Shown piece after piece: positions 13,201-21,700 of a stretch of DNA of 64,000 nucleotides (its first letter is position 1; every line of letters begins with the position of its first letter). The notes beneath the pieces are model-generated. The model was given only the letters and a program-made list of their open reading frames with translations. It was not told the DNA's origin and made no database searches. The stretch is from positions 15,823,916 to 15,887,915 of the forward strand of contig NC_062998.1 of the NCBI RefSeq assembly GCF_023078275.1, in the 5' to 3' direction. The stretch comes from Leguminivora glycinivorella (Eukaryota; Arthropoda; Insecta; Lepidoptera; Tortricidae). The position numbers and the translations under genes are program-made.

Positions 13201-13517
13201 GCAACATTTTAGTGTCGTCCCTTTCTAATCAAATATGTATGAAATGGGACGACACTACGATGTTGCCCATTTTTTTTTACTTCAACTCTTTGCCAAGCTG
13301 TACATACATACCAATATCTCGATGTCTTCTAGTAAGTAATATTAATAATTGTTTAAACCAGATGGCGGCAAGGGATGCTATCAAAACAGAACTAGGAAAA
13401 GTAGCTCCTAAACCTAGAAATCAAAACGAGCAAGTACGAAAATCTAGAAAAGCCAAGAAAGCCCTCAAACTTCATATGGAAACCGTGGCCAGACTGCAAG
13501 ACACTACGGACTCCTGA
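1099..13517 (+). CDS. Lsm10: U7 snRNA-associated Sm-like protein LSm10 (spliced, 5' part missing)
   Basis: Two exons, 1099-1216 and 13362-13517, join in phase 0 to give 39 + 51 residues. LSm10 replaces SmD2/D1-type subunits in the nuclear U7 snRNP, which cleaves replication-dependent histone pre-mRNA 3' ends. The first exon carries the end of the Sm fold: YMNI, then FVDSKGNEF, DNLFIQGRNIRHVHIPEN, closely resembling the known LSm10 segment with its GRN-R-VHIP Sm2 motif. The second exon is a Lys/Arg-rich C-terminal tail (KSRKAKKALKLH) that I do not recognise in detail. The Sm1 motif and start codon must lie upstream of the window. The 12,145-bp intron is filled with transposons. Convergent with cry2. 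Confidence 0.78.
2338..5525 (+). mobile_element. RTE-clade non-LTR retrotransposon, apparently full length
   Basis: It begins near GGGCACCAATTCCTGG, carries one long ORF and ends in a TGATGA microsatellite (5501-5525) instead of poly(A), as RTE elements do. The 5' boundary is approximate. It is inserted into the GGTTCCGTA repeat, so it is the younger of the two. Confidence 0.8.
2509..5502 (+). CDS. RTE retrotransposon endonuclease/reverse transcriptase polyprotein
   Basis: A 997-codon open frame with no internal stop. An apurinic-endonuclease-like domain lies at about residues 50-300 (NARTM at the start, GDFNAK near 189, SDHRLVRA near 281). The reverse transcriptase follows at about 500-790 (YRPISLLSHTYKL near 575, FVDYEKAFDSV, GVRQGDTISPKLF, catalytic FADDIVLF near 740). 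The C-terminal region KWSWAGHVAR...RWVDDIRKIAG...NWMRLAQDRDKWR is typical of RTE. It would nick target DNA and reverse-transcribe its own RNA there. The first ATG of the frame was taken; upstream sequence looks like RTE 5' leader. Being open end to end, it may be recent or active; expression cannot be judged. Confidence 0.9.
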   Translation: MKSTHRTRPSVPSGLTIPGSGSNLGNGLAGGAKNLWKRSGCHSHANTTTLTLACYNARTMRTDDRLLQVQLALDNINWDVIGLSEVRRKGENLIKLSSGDLFYYRGPEDRCYGGVGFLLHKEIASAVKNIKSISTRVCFVVLQLNKRYSIKIIQVYAPTSSHPDEEVESFYDDIEKAIEDCPCQYFTIVGDFNAKIGQQLDSERSVGRFGLGLRNNRGQTLVNFLERRHIYAMNTFFQKRASRKWTWASPDGKTKNEVDYIISSRKDVVTDVTVLKNFRAGSDHRLVRATLRFNLKKERAKMIVTPSRYDTKDIAFLQEDFRLDLQNKFEGLEEQNLDVDHMNSLLSKALSETAKKHLSKQQKKEGKLSPETLILLEERRQLRHETVRDQKEIERISKRISKSIRKDLRKHKTKIILDVLEDHRGPKVFRRKLRPGLNQIVKLKDNDNNLVTDRDEIVKIVEEFYGTLYASQTNAPHITTTDPRAPPFPYNDEEPIPLIIASEIKKALYQMKAEKSPGEDGITSDLLRAGGDPVIKVLVNLFNQVLRGTRTPESWKTAIVTILHKKGDISKLNNYRPISLLSHTYKLFAKVLCNRLTRTLDECQPPEQAGFRSGFSTIDHIHVVKQLMEKSHEYNRPLCMAFVDYEKAFDSVEHWAVFDSLHRCSVDARYVDVLRELYSSATMQVRLHRLSDPISIRRGVRQGDTISPKLFTTVLEDVIKTLEWDETGINIHGVFLSHLRFADDIVLFAETLEELQGMVEDLYHASLKIGLKMNMSKTKVMTNISGDSVSTIMVGNEELESVKHYVYLGHILSFDKTHQEQEISRRTQLGWAAFNKLADILKPVNIPQCLKTRLFNQCVLPTMTYGAETWTLTKKAVHKIRVAQRAMERAMLGIKIQDRVRNAEIRRRTKVLDVGFVITKLKWSWAGHVARQSDGRWTKMLTEWWPLTDVRSAWHPLARWVDDIRKIAGHNWMRLAQDRDKWRTRREAYAQQWAIKG
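5688..5880. repeat. DIRS left inverted terminal repeat
   Basis: TCGCTTCATTGTTCGATATA, then TTTAATCTACTGGCA, then CCTCTAAACCTTCCCC and GTCAACCGGCGGTGGC. Each block appears reverse-complemented in the same relative order at 12707-12900. Confidence 0.8.
7188..7520 (+). pseudogene. DIRS gag-like ORF remnant
   Basis: An open stretch encodes LLYGSKLPEKIKASKVIEKQ, then a Ser/Thr/Gly/Pro-rich tail (GGRGGGRPEKDSS...). The first part resembles DIRS/PAT gag-like proteins just before their basic tail. Upstream remnants (KDLKDKILKEYLISENC near 6850, PKVPDLDPDL near 6715) seem to belong to the same protein but are interrupted by stops. Confidence 0.55.
7640..8090 (+). pseudogene. DIRS reverse transcriptase, N-terminal remnant
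   Basis: Frameshifted pieces read NDTKRFIPNLEKLNKFIPRE and HFKMKNH, then LTNR with TVDLKEAYP (about 7928-7955), and EFTALSYGLF (about 8035-8065). These are the LN-LN-FI-HFKM, VDLKDAY and F-LPFGL landmarks of DIRS/Ty3-type RT. The domain stops where the hAT-like element enters at about 8157. Confidence 0.65.
8161..9379. mobile_element. hAT-like element with CTCGAG-rich ends, 8-bp target duplication
   Basis: Ends are TAGGGTTTCTG (8161-8171) and CAGAAACCCTA (9369-9379). GTCATAAA flanks at 8149-8156 and 9380-9387; four extra bases lie between duplication and left terminus. Both subterminal regions are packed with CTCGAG/TCTCGA motifs (8172-8260 and 9300-9365), a layout like transposase-binding arrays in hAT and related elements. 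The interior contains an RTE fragment. It splits the DIRS RT. Confidence 0.65.
8455..9030 (+). pseudogene. RTE reverse transcriptase C-terminal fragment inside the hAT-like element
   Basis: Reads KVRLVRSFVFSIISIFMYGA, ETWTL, then FEMWCWRRLLRV, the conserved stretch just after the RT core in RTE/BovB-type LINEs. After frameshifts it continues with LRFFGHIMRA and TAYDRVQWRHA. It is 5'-truncated. Either it inserted into the DNA element or it was captured by it. Confidence 0.7.
9390..10355 (+). pseudogene. DIRS RT connection and RNase H remnant
   Basis: Coding similarity resumes directly after the hAT-like element. VRELSQLIGVLIDACPAAKF (about 9534-9593) and LYYTKILERQKFLAL match the DIRS segment following the RT core. 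After further frameshifts, GEPDIDLFSSRSNAKC with VDAFTLDFYSFPPLPII (10123-10265) matches the RNase H C-terminal region of DIRS elements. Confidence 0.7.
10752..11710. mobile_element. hAT-like element, family copy A, perfect 8-bp target duplication
   Basis: GTTAAAAC occurs at 10744-10751 and 11711-11718. The left end is CACAGAATATATAATAGTAC and the right end is GCGGAGTGAGCCGCCCCT. Related copies are at 32129-33262 and 45244-45469 (inverted). It interrupts the DIRS recombinase gene exactly: the reading frame resumes across the site. No transposase is recognisable. A second element is nested inside (about 10893-11330). Confidence 0.75.
10893..11330. mobile_element. Nested repeat in hAT copy A (ACAAGGGGGCAAAGTTGT family)
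   Basis: Copy B of the host element passes directly from GCAGCGTCGGATGAT to GAATTAATTACTCAG (32246-32282), whereas copy A has about 430 extra bases there. A second copy of the insert is at about 59915-60370. Both contain ACAAGGGGGCAAAGTTGT, GAGCGNAGCGAGTGG and CTAGTGGATAAAAT. Confidence 0.6.
12545..12680. repeat. DIRS internal complementary region
   Basis: Repeats the outer-end motif (AATTATATCGAACAATGAAGCGAGG, here described by its core CGAACAATGAAGCGAG at 12559-12574) in direct orientation to the right terminus and inverted to the left one. TTCGCCAGCGAAG forms a small hairpin at 12601-12613. Confidence 0.6.
12707..12900. repeat. DIRS right inverted terminal repeat
   Basis: Mirror of 5688-5880: GCCACCGCCGGTTGAC, GGTTTAGAGG, TGCCAGTAGATTAAA and TATATCGAACAATGAAGCGA appear in order. 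Confidence 0.8.
12941..13361. other. End of the Lsm10 intron, no recognisable element
   Basis: AT-rich sequence after the DIRS element. It ends in GTTTAAACCAG, a normal acceptor with a modest pyrimidine tract. Nothing else is recognised. Confidence 0.5.
13362..13517 (+). CDS. Lsm10: Lsm10 last exon
   Basis: After acceptor AAACCAG the frame runs MAARDAIKTELGKVAPK... to TGA at 13515-13517 (51 residues). Joining phase 0 to the preceding donor after HIPEN keeps the frame open. The ATG here is an internal Met in this reading; an independent short gene starting here is an alternative but less likely. Confidence 0.7.
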   Translation: MAARDAIKTELGKVAPKPRNQNEQVRKSRKAKKALKLHMETVARLQDTTDS

Positions 13518-13620
13518 CGCCCATGTTTAGATAAGTTCATCTGTTGTATTCATCTCACTATATGTAAATAGCTCTCTCTTTGTTATCACACTCTGATTAA
13601 TGTTTTTTAAAAGGTCATGT

Positions 13621-13626
13621 AATAAA
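13621..13626 (+). terminator. Lsm10 poly(A) signal AATAAA
   Basis: AATAAA lies 104 bp after the Lsm10 stop, in a T/A-rich context. Confidence 0.6.
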
Positions 13627-14340
13627 ATAGTGATGAAGTATTTATATTTTGTTTGAAATTACAATTACTCACGCTCTGTTAACCACCAAAGACTAATGAT
13701 CTGAAGAAATAATTTAATTCTGAACTGATATAACTGTTGAACATACAGTATTCCGACGACCTGACTACCTCCTTTTTATCCTTTCGATTTATAAAGCTTG
13801 AACCAAGCTGGAACGCTGAAGGTTGGCACAGAGTCCACACCATCCACAGGTCTTAAATCCATTGCCTATGGTCAATTTTTCTAAAATGAAGGAAATCATA
13901 CATTAGAGTGTTATATGGCGTACGTATGAAATTATCGGCCAATCACAAGAGCCGGAACGAATGAGTGAATGAAAGTAGTCTGTTCGGACAGAAAGAGTTG
14001 CTGATTATTGGATTCCATACATTCCACGACTCTTCTTTCCGTACGTCTCTATCACATAAAATCCACTCGACAGTTAGCACCGCATACCGATATCATTTGT
14101 GTCAGCTTTGAAAAGACAGTGTTAAAATAGCATGCTAAACGTTTATGTTTACTAACAATTAAACTATAAATTGGATTTTTAAACATTTATTATATAATTT
14201 CTTACTTTCCTAACGCCAATTAGGTACATCAAAATACATAAAATGTGAGACACGTACAAAAGTTACACTTAATTAAAGTATCGCAGCTGAAAAGTTGTTT
14301 ACTGCACGTCAGTAGTGGTGCTCTCCTGGTACTTACATAC
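13627..14340. other. Convergent Lsm10/cry2 intergenic region
   Basis: No coding exon recognised. On the minus strand AATAAA occurs at 14191-14186, a candidate cry2 poly(A) signal giving a 3' UTR of about 780 nt. Confidence 0.4.
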
Positions 14341-14515
14341 ATCATCACTACATAGTATATAACAAAGTCGCTTTCTCTGTCCCTATGTCCATATGTATGC
14401 TTAAATCTTTAAAACTACGCAACGGATTTTCATGCGGTTTTTTTAACTAGATAGAGTGATTCTAGAGGAAGGTTTACATGTATAGTACCCGTGCGAAGCC
14501 GGGGCGTGTCGCTAG
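14341..14515 (+). mobile_element. Helitron-like 3' end (ends CTAG)
   Basis: The segment CTACGCAACGGATTTTCATG ... CCCGTGCGAAGCCGGGGCG...TCGCTAG matches the common lepidopteran non-autonomous Helitron terminus: CTAG end preceded by a short GC-rich hairpin region. It lies in the presumed cry2 3' UTR, antisense to cry2. Confidence 0.55.
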
Positions 14516-14970
14516 TTTATATATAAAGCAACAAAGTGTTTCCAGTTTTCTACTTAAAAATATTCAATGTTTAATTTTAGCAACATTAAGAGAATAGGTT
14601 TAGAAGTTGCCAATAATTTGTATAGAATTCAACCTGAGAACAGCGACCACTGTTTTCGATTTGCTTATAACCCAACTACACGCACTTGCTACTCCGCCGT
14701 CAAGATTGAGGCCACGCTAGTGCGCATATAATTCCAATGCAGCGCATATAGAACAGATTCGTGTATAATCACTAGGTACAGATCTGCCTGACCAGGCTTA
14801 GGATTCGGACCGACAGTCATACCTAATCATATTACTAATTGCCGAGTACAGCAATAGGATTTGTCTTTTGTTGATATATTAAGCCAGAATCTGTCGGCAT
14901 TTTCATATGTGTTACGGCACATATCATTTTAAGGGCGAACCGGATAGCATCGCACGTCCTCTATGATTGC

Positions 14971-15284
14971 TCATTGAGCCCTGCCTTCTGCTACATTCTC
15001 GTTATTCACATTAGTTTTTTGTACTATGGGAACAATTACAATTTCTTTGAAGGGCGGTGGTTTAGGCGAGCCAACCTTCTGGGGCCGCAGAGCCCTATTG
15101 GTGTCATTGTAGTTTGGGATTTCCTTGAATGTCTTTCCTTGTTGAGTTTGCGAGTTTTGCGACGGATCGGGAGACTTGCTGCACAGGTAGTTGGACTGGT
15201 TGATGCTCGCGATTATAGAAGAAGGGCTCGGCGACGACAGCACCGCGTTAGGTCGCGGGACACTGTTTGGATTCAGGACGTTAC
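14971..15284 (-). CDS. cry2: cry2 exon 9 (C-terminal tail and stop)
   Basis: The acceptor is TTTTACATAG before 15284. The exon begins GT, completing Gly with the last G of exon 8, then NVLNPNSVPRPNAVL... It encodes 104 residues rich in Ser, Pro and Asn, ending EGRAQ and TGA (14973-14971). Tails of this kind diverge fast between CRYs. Confidence 0.8.
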
Positions 15285-18200
15285 CTATGTAAAACAGATA
15301 AACCACTAATTATTTACAAACTAGTCACTTGGCTTGTCGCACCCCGAGCATTGCGAAGGGTTTGAAAGCGTGCGGCGAGCATCTGTAGACATAGCATTAT
15401 ACAGGCCAGAGACCGCAGAAATACTTATAGCATTTGTTAATTAAAATAAGTAGTATAAGTGATTAGAGCCCCAGGAGGGCTATTATGTAATCTTCGAAAT
15501 ACTAAAAGAATGACTACACAACCATACTCGAGTCTACAATCTACATCAGTGGCCCAGTTCTCAAAACTGAAAGCTACAAGTTACAAGCGGCAGTCTCTTT
15601 CCAACTTGTCTTATTAGACATTCACTACCACTTGCAAATTGTAACTTAAAGCTTCGAGAAATGGGCCGCAGGTAGTAATTTTATCTCATAGTCTCAGCGC
15701 ACATTTAATTGTCCGCCTAGGCGGACCCGAGGTTGACAAATATGTGATCTGAGGCTTTTTTATTTACTGGCCAAGATGTGTATACTATTTTTCCCTTCGA
15801 CGGAGTCGAGAAGCGGTACCTTCGTTAAGCGCAGCGGCCTAAAATTTGCCCGCTTTCCGGCCGAAGGATAGAAAAATTATTTTAATAATACCAAGGATGA
15901 CGTATATATCTGGATTTACAATTTTCATACTAAGAATCGTACCTCAATTTTTTAGTGCCACTTATTAAATACTATCATAACTACACTGATAATGCCCACA
16001 ATTGTTTTTTATTAAATGTGTATTGACGCGATATCATGATATTAAAATAAAGAAGCATTTCATTTGTTCTTATAAAAAATAAAAATACGCAAAAATATTT
16101 AGGGGAAAATATGATTTTGTCACTTCCAGGCTACGAAACAGCGTCATCTAGTTTTAAGCCTAAAAGGCCCATACATTTCAGGGGTACGCTAGACCAAAGG
16201 AATCAGTTCCTTACCATGCGGTGAGTATTTGGCGAGCTGCGCGTAGACCTGCTTGATGCGCTCGATGTTGACCTTGGAGGCCTTGCTGTGGTCCACCATG
16301 GGCAGCGGGTAGTCGCGGCCGACCACGCAGTGCGCCGCCACCTGCACCGCCTCGGGCGCCAGCCACGGCTCGTGGATGTACTGCGTCGGGATCTTCTTCA
16401 ATACTGGAATGTATTTTCTGGAACGCACACCAAGTACATTTTAGTGGCGAGTTCGATTTAGATTGGTAACGTTAGGTGGGGTTAACATACGTTCTCTGTA
16501 AAGCCTGACCAGAAATATGATGAGTACGCCATGTTGCGGAATTTCATTACAATTATTATCTTCATATGTCTTTGTACAGTTTGTACTAAACTAAACTGTC
16601 ACCCCATACATCAGAATAACAGCGCCCTTCTGACATTTGTGGTCAGTGGATATTAAATGTTGTGAGAAATATGTATATTATGAAAAATTTTCTATAATTA
16701 AAAATTTACACCTTAAGTTACATTTTAAACTGCGTCTAGTGACAGTAGAGTTGCACGCGTTCTTAAGCTATCATAGCCGGTTAATATGCATCTCAAAAAT
16801 ACACATATTCAACTTACAAATACTCGTCGACAATAGTGGGTTATTGTATCGGTATTTTATTAATATGTAGGAGCTACAAGCTACTAAACGGATTAGTCTG
16901 TTCTTCATATGGACAAATTGGATTAGGTATGTACAAGATTATTGGGCATGTTAGTTTGTCACAATGCGTCGAATCATGTAATAACAATTGAATACTACAA
17001 ACACGTGTGTTCTTTTTATAATATTTCGTATGTTTAGAAAAACAATAGTAGGTACATACAAGTGTGGAAATTTTTAAATCGACACGACATCGAAGGAAGT
17101 GTTTGAAATCGACACAAATTACGAGTTTCCTCTACGCACTAGTACCTATTGTACGACGTTTTTCAGTACATTACATACATATGGCCCTTTGAAGTTTCGA
17201 CATAGGTACATAAAGTACGTTAGGTAGTTCGAACTTCCCCTTTTCCGGACTTGGATCGTAACCAAAGAGGATCGAGTATTATAGAGAGTCACTGGCAGAG
17301 TAAAATGTGTAATCACAGGGCACAGACTGCCATCTCTCGACACAGGCTTAAAACTTTTGAACCTCAGTTTTGACAATTTGGCCCATATTGTTAGCTTGAT
17401 ATGTGCTAAAATGTCAAATATTAATATTAGCGCCATCTAGCCGAGTGTTCCCCAAAGGTGTAACGCCATCTAGGCCACCGTACCTTTTCTCTATGGCTTT
17501 GAGGTACATTTTTTTCTTAGACTTTATCCGTCTATACGGAGTTACATGTCTTTGATCGTAACCTAGTATTAATACTGAACGAGAAATTAATAAGTTCAGT
17601 GACCAATAATATAACCATAATAAGAAGTAGGTACAAGAAAAAGTTTCACCCACCTGATAAAATCTCCGTTGGGGTCGGACTTGCGTCCGAAGCGCACGGG
17701 ACAGTAGCAGTGGAAGAACTGCTGGAAGAAGGAGGAGCACGAGAGCCACATCCACATGCCAGCGTTCACCGACCAGTCGGCGTCCAGCAGCAGCTCGTCG
17801 AACACCTGCAAGGCGCGACGCCGCTCTATTACTCCGCCGCCGAACACACACACACCCCAGAATACCTCTGGAAATTAACAAGCTAGTGCCATAACGTGGT
17901 CTTTGGCGTTGTTAGTGGATAGTGTAGTACAAGGGTCCGCAAACTCTGGTTGAGCTTAATTTGGCCCGCGAGGCCTTTCAATCCGGTCTGCTGGGACCCA
18001 ATTGCCCGCTCGAAATTTTCTGGGCTGCAATAAGGCAAGCAGGTAAAAAAGTTTGGAGACCCTTGGTGTAATCGGTAGCAAGCAACAACTATAGGTTAGG
18101 GTGTTGCTTATTTCATCAAAGTTAAATGTTCTATGTCTCACCCCCTAAAATTGTTCTCTGCCACTAAAAACGTTTAAATATTTTTTTTTCAGAATTTTCC

Positions 18201-18739
18201 GTTACATTTTAGGGGTCACTGCCACATATTGAAAATTTTGAATCCTCATACAAGATGTTTTTTTAATTTTATTTTTGCTTCGGTTTTTATACAAAATTTT
18301 GCGGATACGTGAATACGACACACATAAGGTCACATAAATATAGCTAAATCGAGCTATTGATGAGTGCTATAGGTGGATATGTATAGGATAGCTTGCCTTC
18401 ATGCCCTCCTCCCACGAGATCCAGAGGTCGCCCCTGGTGAGGAAGCAGGCGACCGCGTGCCGCGCCAGGTGGTGGATCCAGCCCTCGTCGCGCAGCTGGA
18501 TCATGATTGCGTCGATCCACGGGAATCCAGTTTGGCCCTGCATTTTATATGACATAAGCTCCCCGATAATAAGGTTCTAAGGTAAACGTATGATTTCCGT
18601 AGAACTTTAACAGTCAAGATAAGTTGGCAACGATTTAGACAGCCTCGCCGCGCCGGTGCGACATTTACTCAACCATTGCAGAGCTGTCAAAATCATTACT
18701 TACATATCAGCCTGACTCTACCTGTCCAATTTTTCATCT

Positions 18740-18770
<31 letters not shown>

Positions 18771-21700
18771 TTATAGGACATTCTTACACAGATTGACTGA
18801 GGCCCACGGTAAGCTCAAGAAGGCTTGTGTTGTGGGTACTCAGACAACGATATATATAATATATAAATACTTATATACATAGAAAACATCCATGACTCAG
18901 GAACAAATATCTGTGCTCATCACACAAATAAATGCCCTTACCGGGATTCGAACCCGGGACCGCGGCGCAGCAGGCAGGGTCACTACTGACTGCGCCAGAC
19001 CGGTCGTCTTTAACTTTTGGTCTTGCAAAATGAAATGACGGAGTGAGACACACGCAGATTTGATCAAGAATTGATGTACAGTCAAGTGCAAAAATACGTA
19101 TCGATTTTATCCGCTCAAAAATATGTACCGAGACCTTATTCCGCCGACATAAAGTGCTATGGGACATATTTTTGATAAGTTGTACGCACCCATATAATTA
19201 CACTTGACTGTACCTATATTAGTTGTTTTCGATTTTTAACAGACTTCAAAAAATGTGGAGGTTCTCAAAACGACAGATTTTTTTTTCCTTACCTGTTTGG
19301 TCCGATAGTTGACGGGTAGAGAATGACGTTAGGCATTAAGTCCGCCATTTGTGTTTTTTTATTGTATTTGTGCAATAAAGATTAAATAAAAAAATATATA
19401 ATATATATTCAGTAACTCGATTCGACTTCGATAAAGCTTATCTTTATAAGCATCCTTAGGTAGGTATACAGAATATGTCACATCAGATGGCATGTGTCAA
19501 AGAGTTATAAGAGTTATTACGGTTCAGACATCAATGTTGAAAACATATTTCGACTACCGAACCGCAGTTAATTCAAAAGTAGGTATTAATTTGTACCGAA
19601 AACAAGAGAACGCAAACTTTTGACCGTTAGGCCGTTTTCACATTATCCGATCCGATATCGGGTGTAGGAAGGATGTAAAATGTAAGATTTATGCGCTTCC
19701 AGGTCTTTATTTATGTATTTGATAGATCATTATTACTAAAAAACGATATAAAACGCAAAAATTGCGGATTTAATGCAGATGGCACTTTCCTACAACAGTT
19801 TTTGTCCGAGGCACCATCGAACTGCCGATATCGACAGGACGCTTCCGACATTTTTGGCATGCCGGACCCCCCGCCAGCTGTCGGCCGATAATATTTGTAT
19901 GTGTGCGTATATAATGTAGGTATACGTTTGTAGTAGTGTGAGTGACAAAAATGGCGTCTATTAAACAGCTGTTAATGATGAATTTCTGTTGAAAAAAAAA
20001 GATTGTAATTCATCGGTCCGAATTGCGGATACTAATTGTTTCATGTTTTAGTAGATATAGTTAAATGTAAAATTATTTATTTTACCTGCACACACTTGAG
20101 TCTTTTTATGCTCGTTATTTTAATTTTACAATAAAATATTTGAAATATAGTGCTTATAATTATTAAATATAAAATTTTTTTTACAATATTTTTTTATACA
20201 AAATCATTTGGAACAATGCGTTTTATCGGACCGACATCCGACATTATCGGAAGCGTTTATCGGGTGTAGGATGTCGGTCCGACACCCGATATCGGATCGG
20301 ATAATGTGAAAACGGCCTTACTGTATTAGGCTTACCTAAAAATATAAAAGTAAGTACCACTTACTGTTGAACAAAATTAACGTTCAGTTACCCAACTGCT
20401 GCAGTTCGGTTCAAGCGTCTTATCGCAATCAGATAAATGTGCGGAATCTCCGCGAGTAATTATAATACATATACATACGAGTTTTTCCCACCATTTTAAA
20501 CCTCCAGTAAGCACACACATACTACATGTAAGATTAAGTCTAGGATCCTTTAGAACTAGCCCAGTAAAGTTCTTGCAGAAGCAGACGAAATTCCTCTAGT
20601 TAGAGTTTAGAAAGAATTGTTTCTTTTTATGGACTGATCGGCGATTGACCCTAGTCGCACCTAGTGGAAAGTGAAGACAGTCTAAGATGGAGCTCACTGA
20701 TTCAGTAGTAGCCTACATAGCTTACTACACGCGCCATATGACATTAACCATACAAAAAATAGTAATATGTCGATGCTCTTGAAAAATTGCCATCTGATAT
20801 AGAATAAAGCCATCTCTTACCGTCCCCTTAACAGAGACTAAACTCAGAATGAAAAAAAATCTAAAATTACAGTAGGTACCAGCCAATAATATATCACATG
20901 GCGTTTTTTTGTGTATACATATCATGTTTTAATCGTCATCAATATTGTTATTTTTCTAAAATACATATATTGGTTATTGCTTTACAAAATTATATTATGA
21001 ATAAATATTATTTCTAAAGATATAAGTTACAGTGTAGTCATCAGCATTACATTACCTACTTAACAGTCTTAATACGACCTCGTTCCAACTGAATGAAGTT
21101 AAATTTTTAGAGACATTAGTACTTTGTGGCAAAACCCTTTGAATTGATCACTGTTTTACAGCCTCTAGGCTTAGACTCTATAAGAGCCTCAAATAGCATG
21201 AGGTACCTAGTCTTAGCCATTCGTCGTCGATTTGCGACAACTTTTGATTAGAATTAGGCTCTTTTACCTTTTAACAGTCTTTCTAATTCTGTCATGGCCT
21301 GTGGTCTTCGCCATGATTGACTTTGCCAGTCCATCAGAGCCACACTTGGTTCTCGAACCATTCTGTGACTCGTTTCGGGCGAAGCTTTGGATAGTTATTT
21401 TGCTGGAAAACGAACCCATGGCCCATAAATAATCGTGCGTAAGGCAGCATTACGCATTTTAAGATGTCTAATTAGTCATTCTATTATGCCATCAATTCAG
21501 TGAAGGGGACCCATCCCATACCATTCGCAGAAAAAACACCCTACACCGTGACACAACCTCCTCCGCGTTTTAAACTAGCAAGAAGAAGACATCTTTTTAA
21601 CGTTTAAGGAACTTTGTTACCGCCGATGTTGAAACACCGAACTGTTGCGAAAGCTCTTTACGGATACGCACTTTGTAGGCAGTAAATATAGCTTGTTGTT

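Noticed and set aside
14974..15309. 111-codon plus-strand frame
   Set aside because: Exact antisense of the cry2 last exon, whose frame continues the spliced CRY2 protein.
18940..19012. Possible tRNA gene (GGTTCGAATCC B-box)
   Set aside because: It is the head of a SINE with a body and TTTA tail. The acceptor stem does not close as a functional tRNA.
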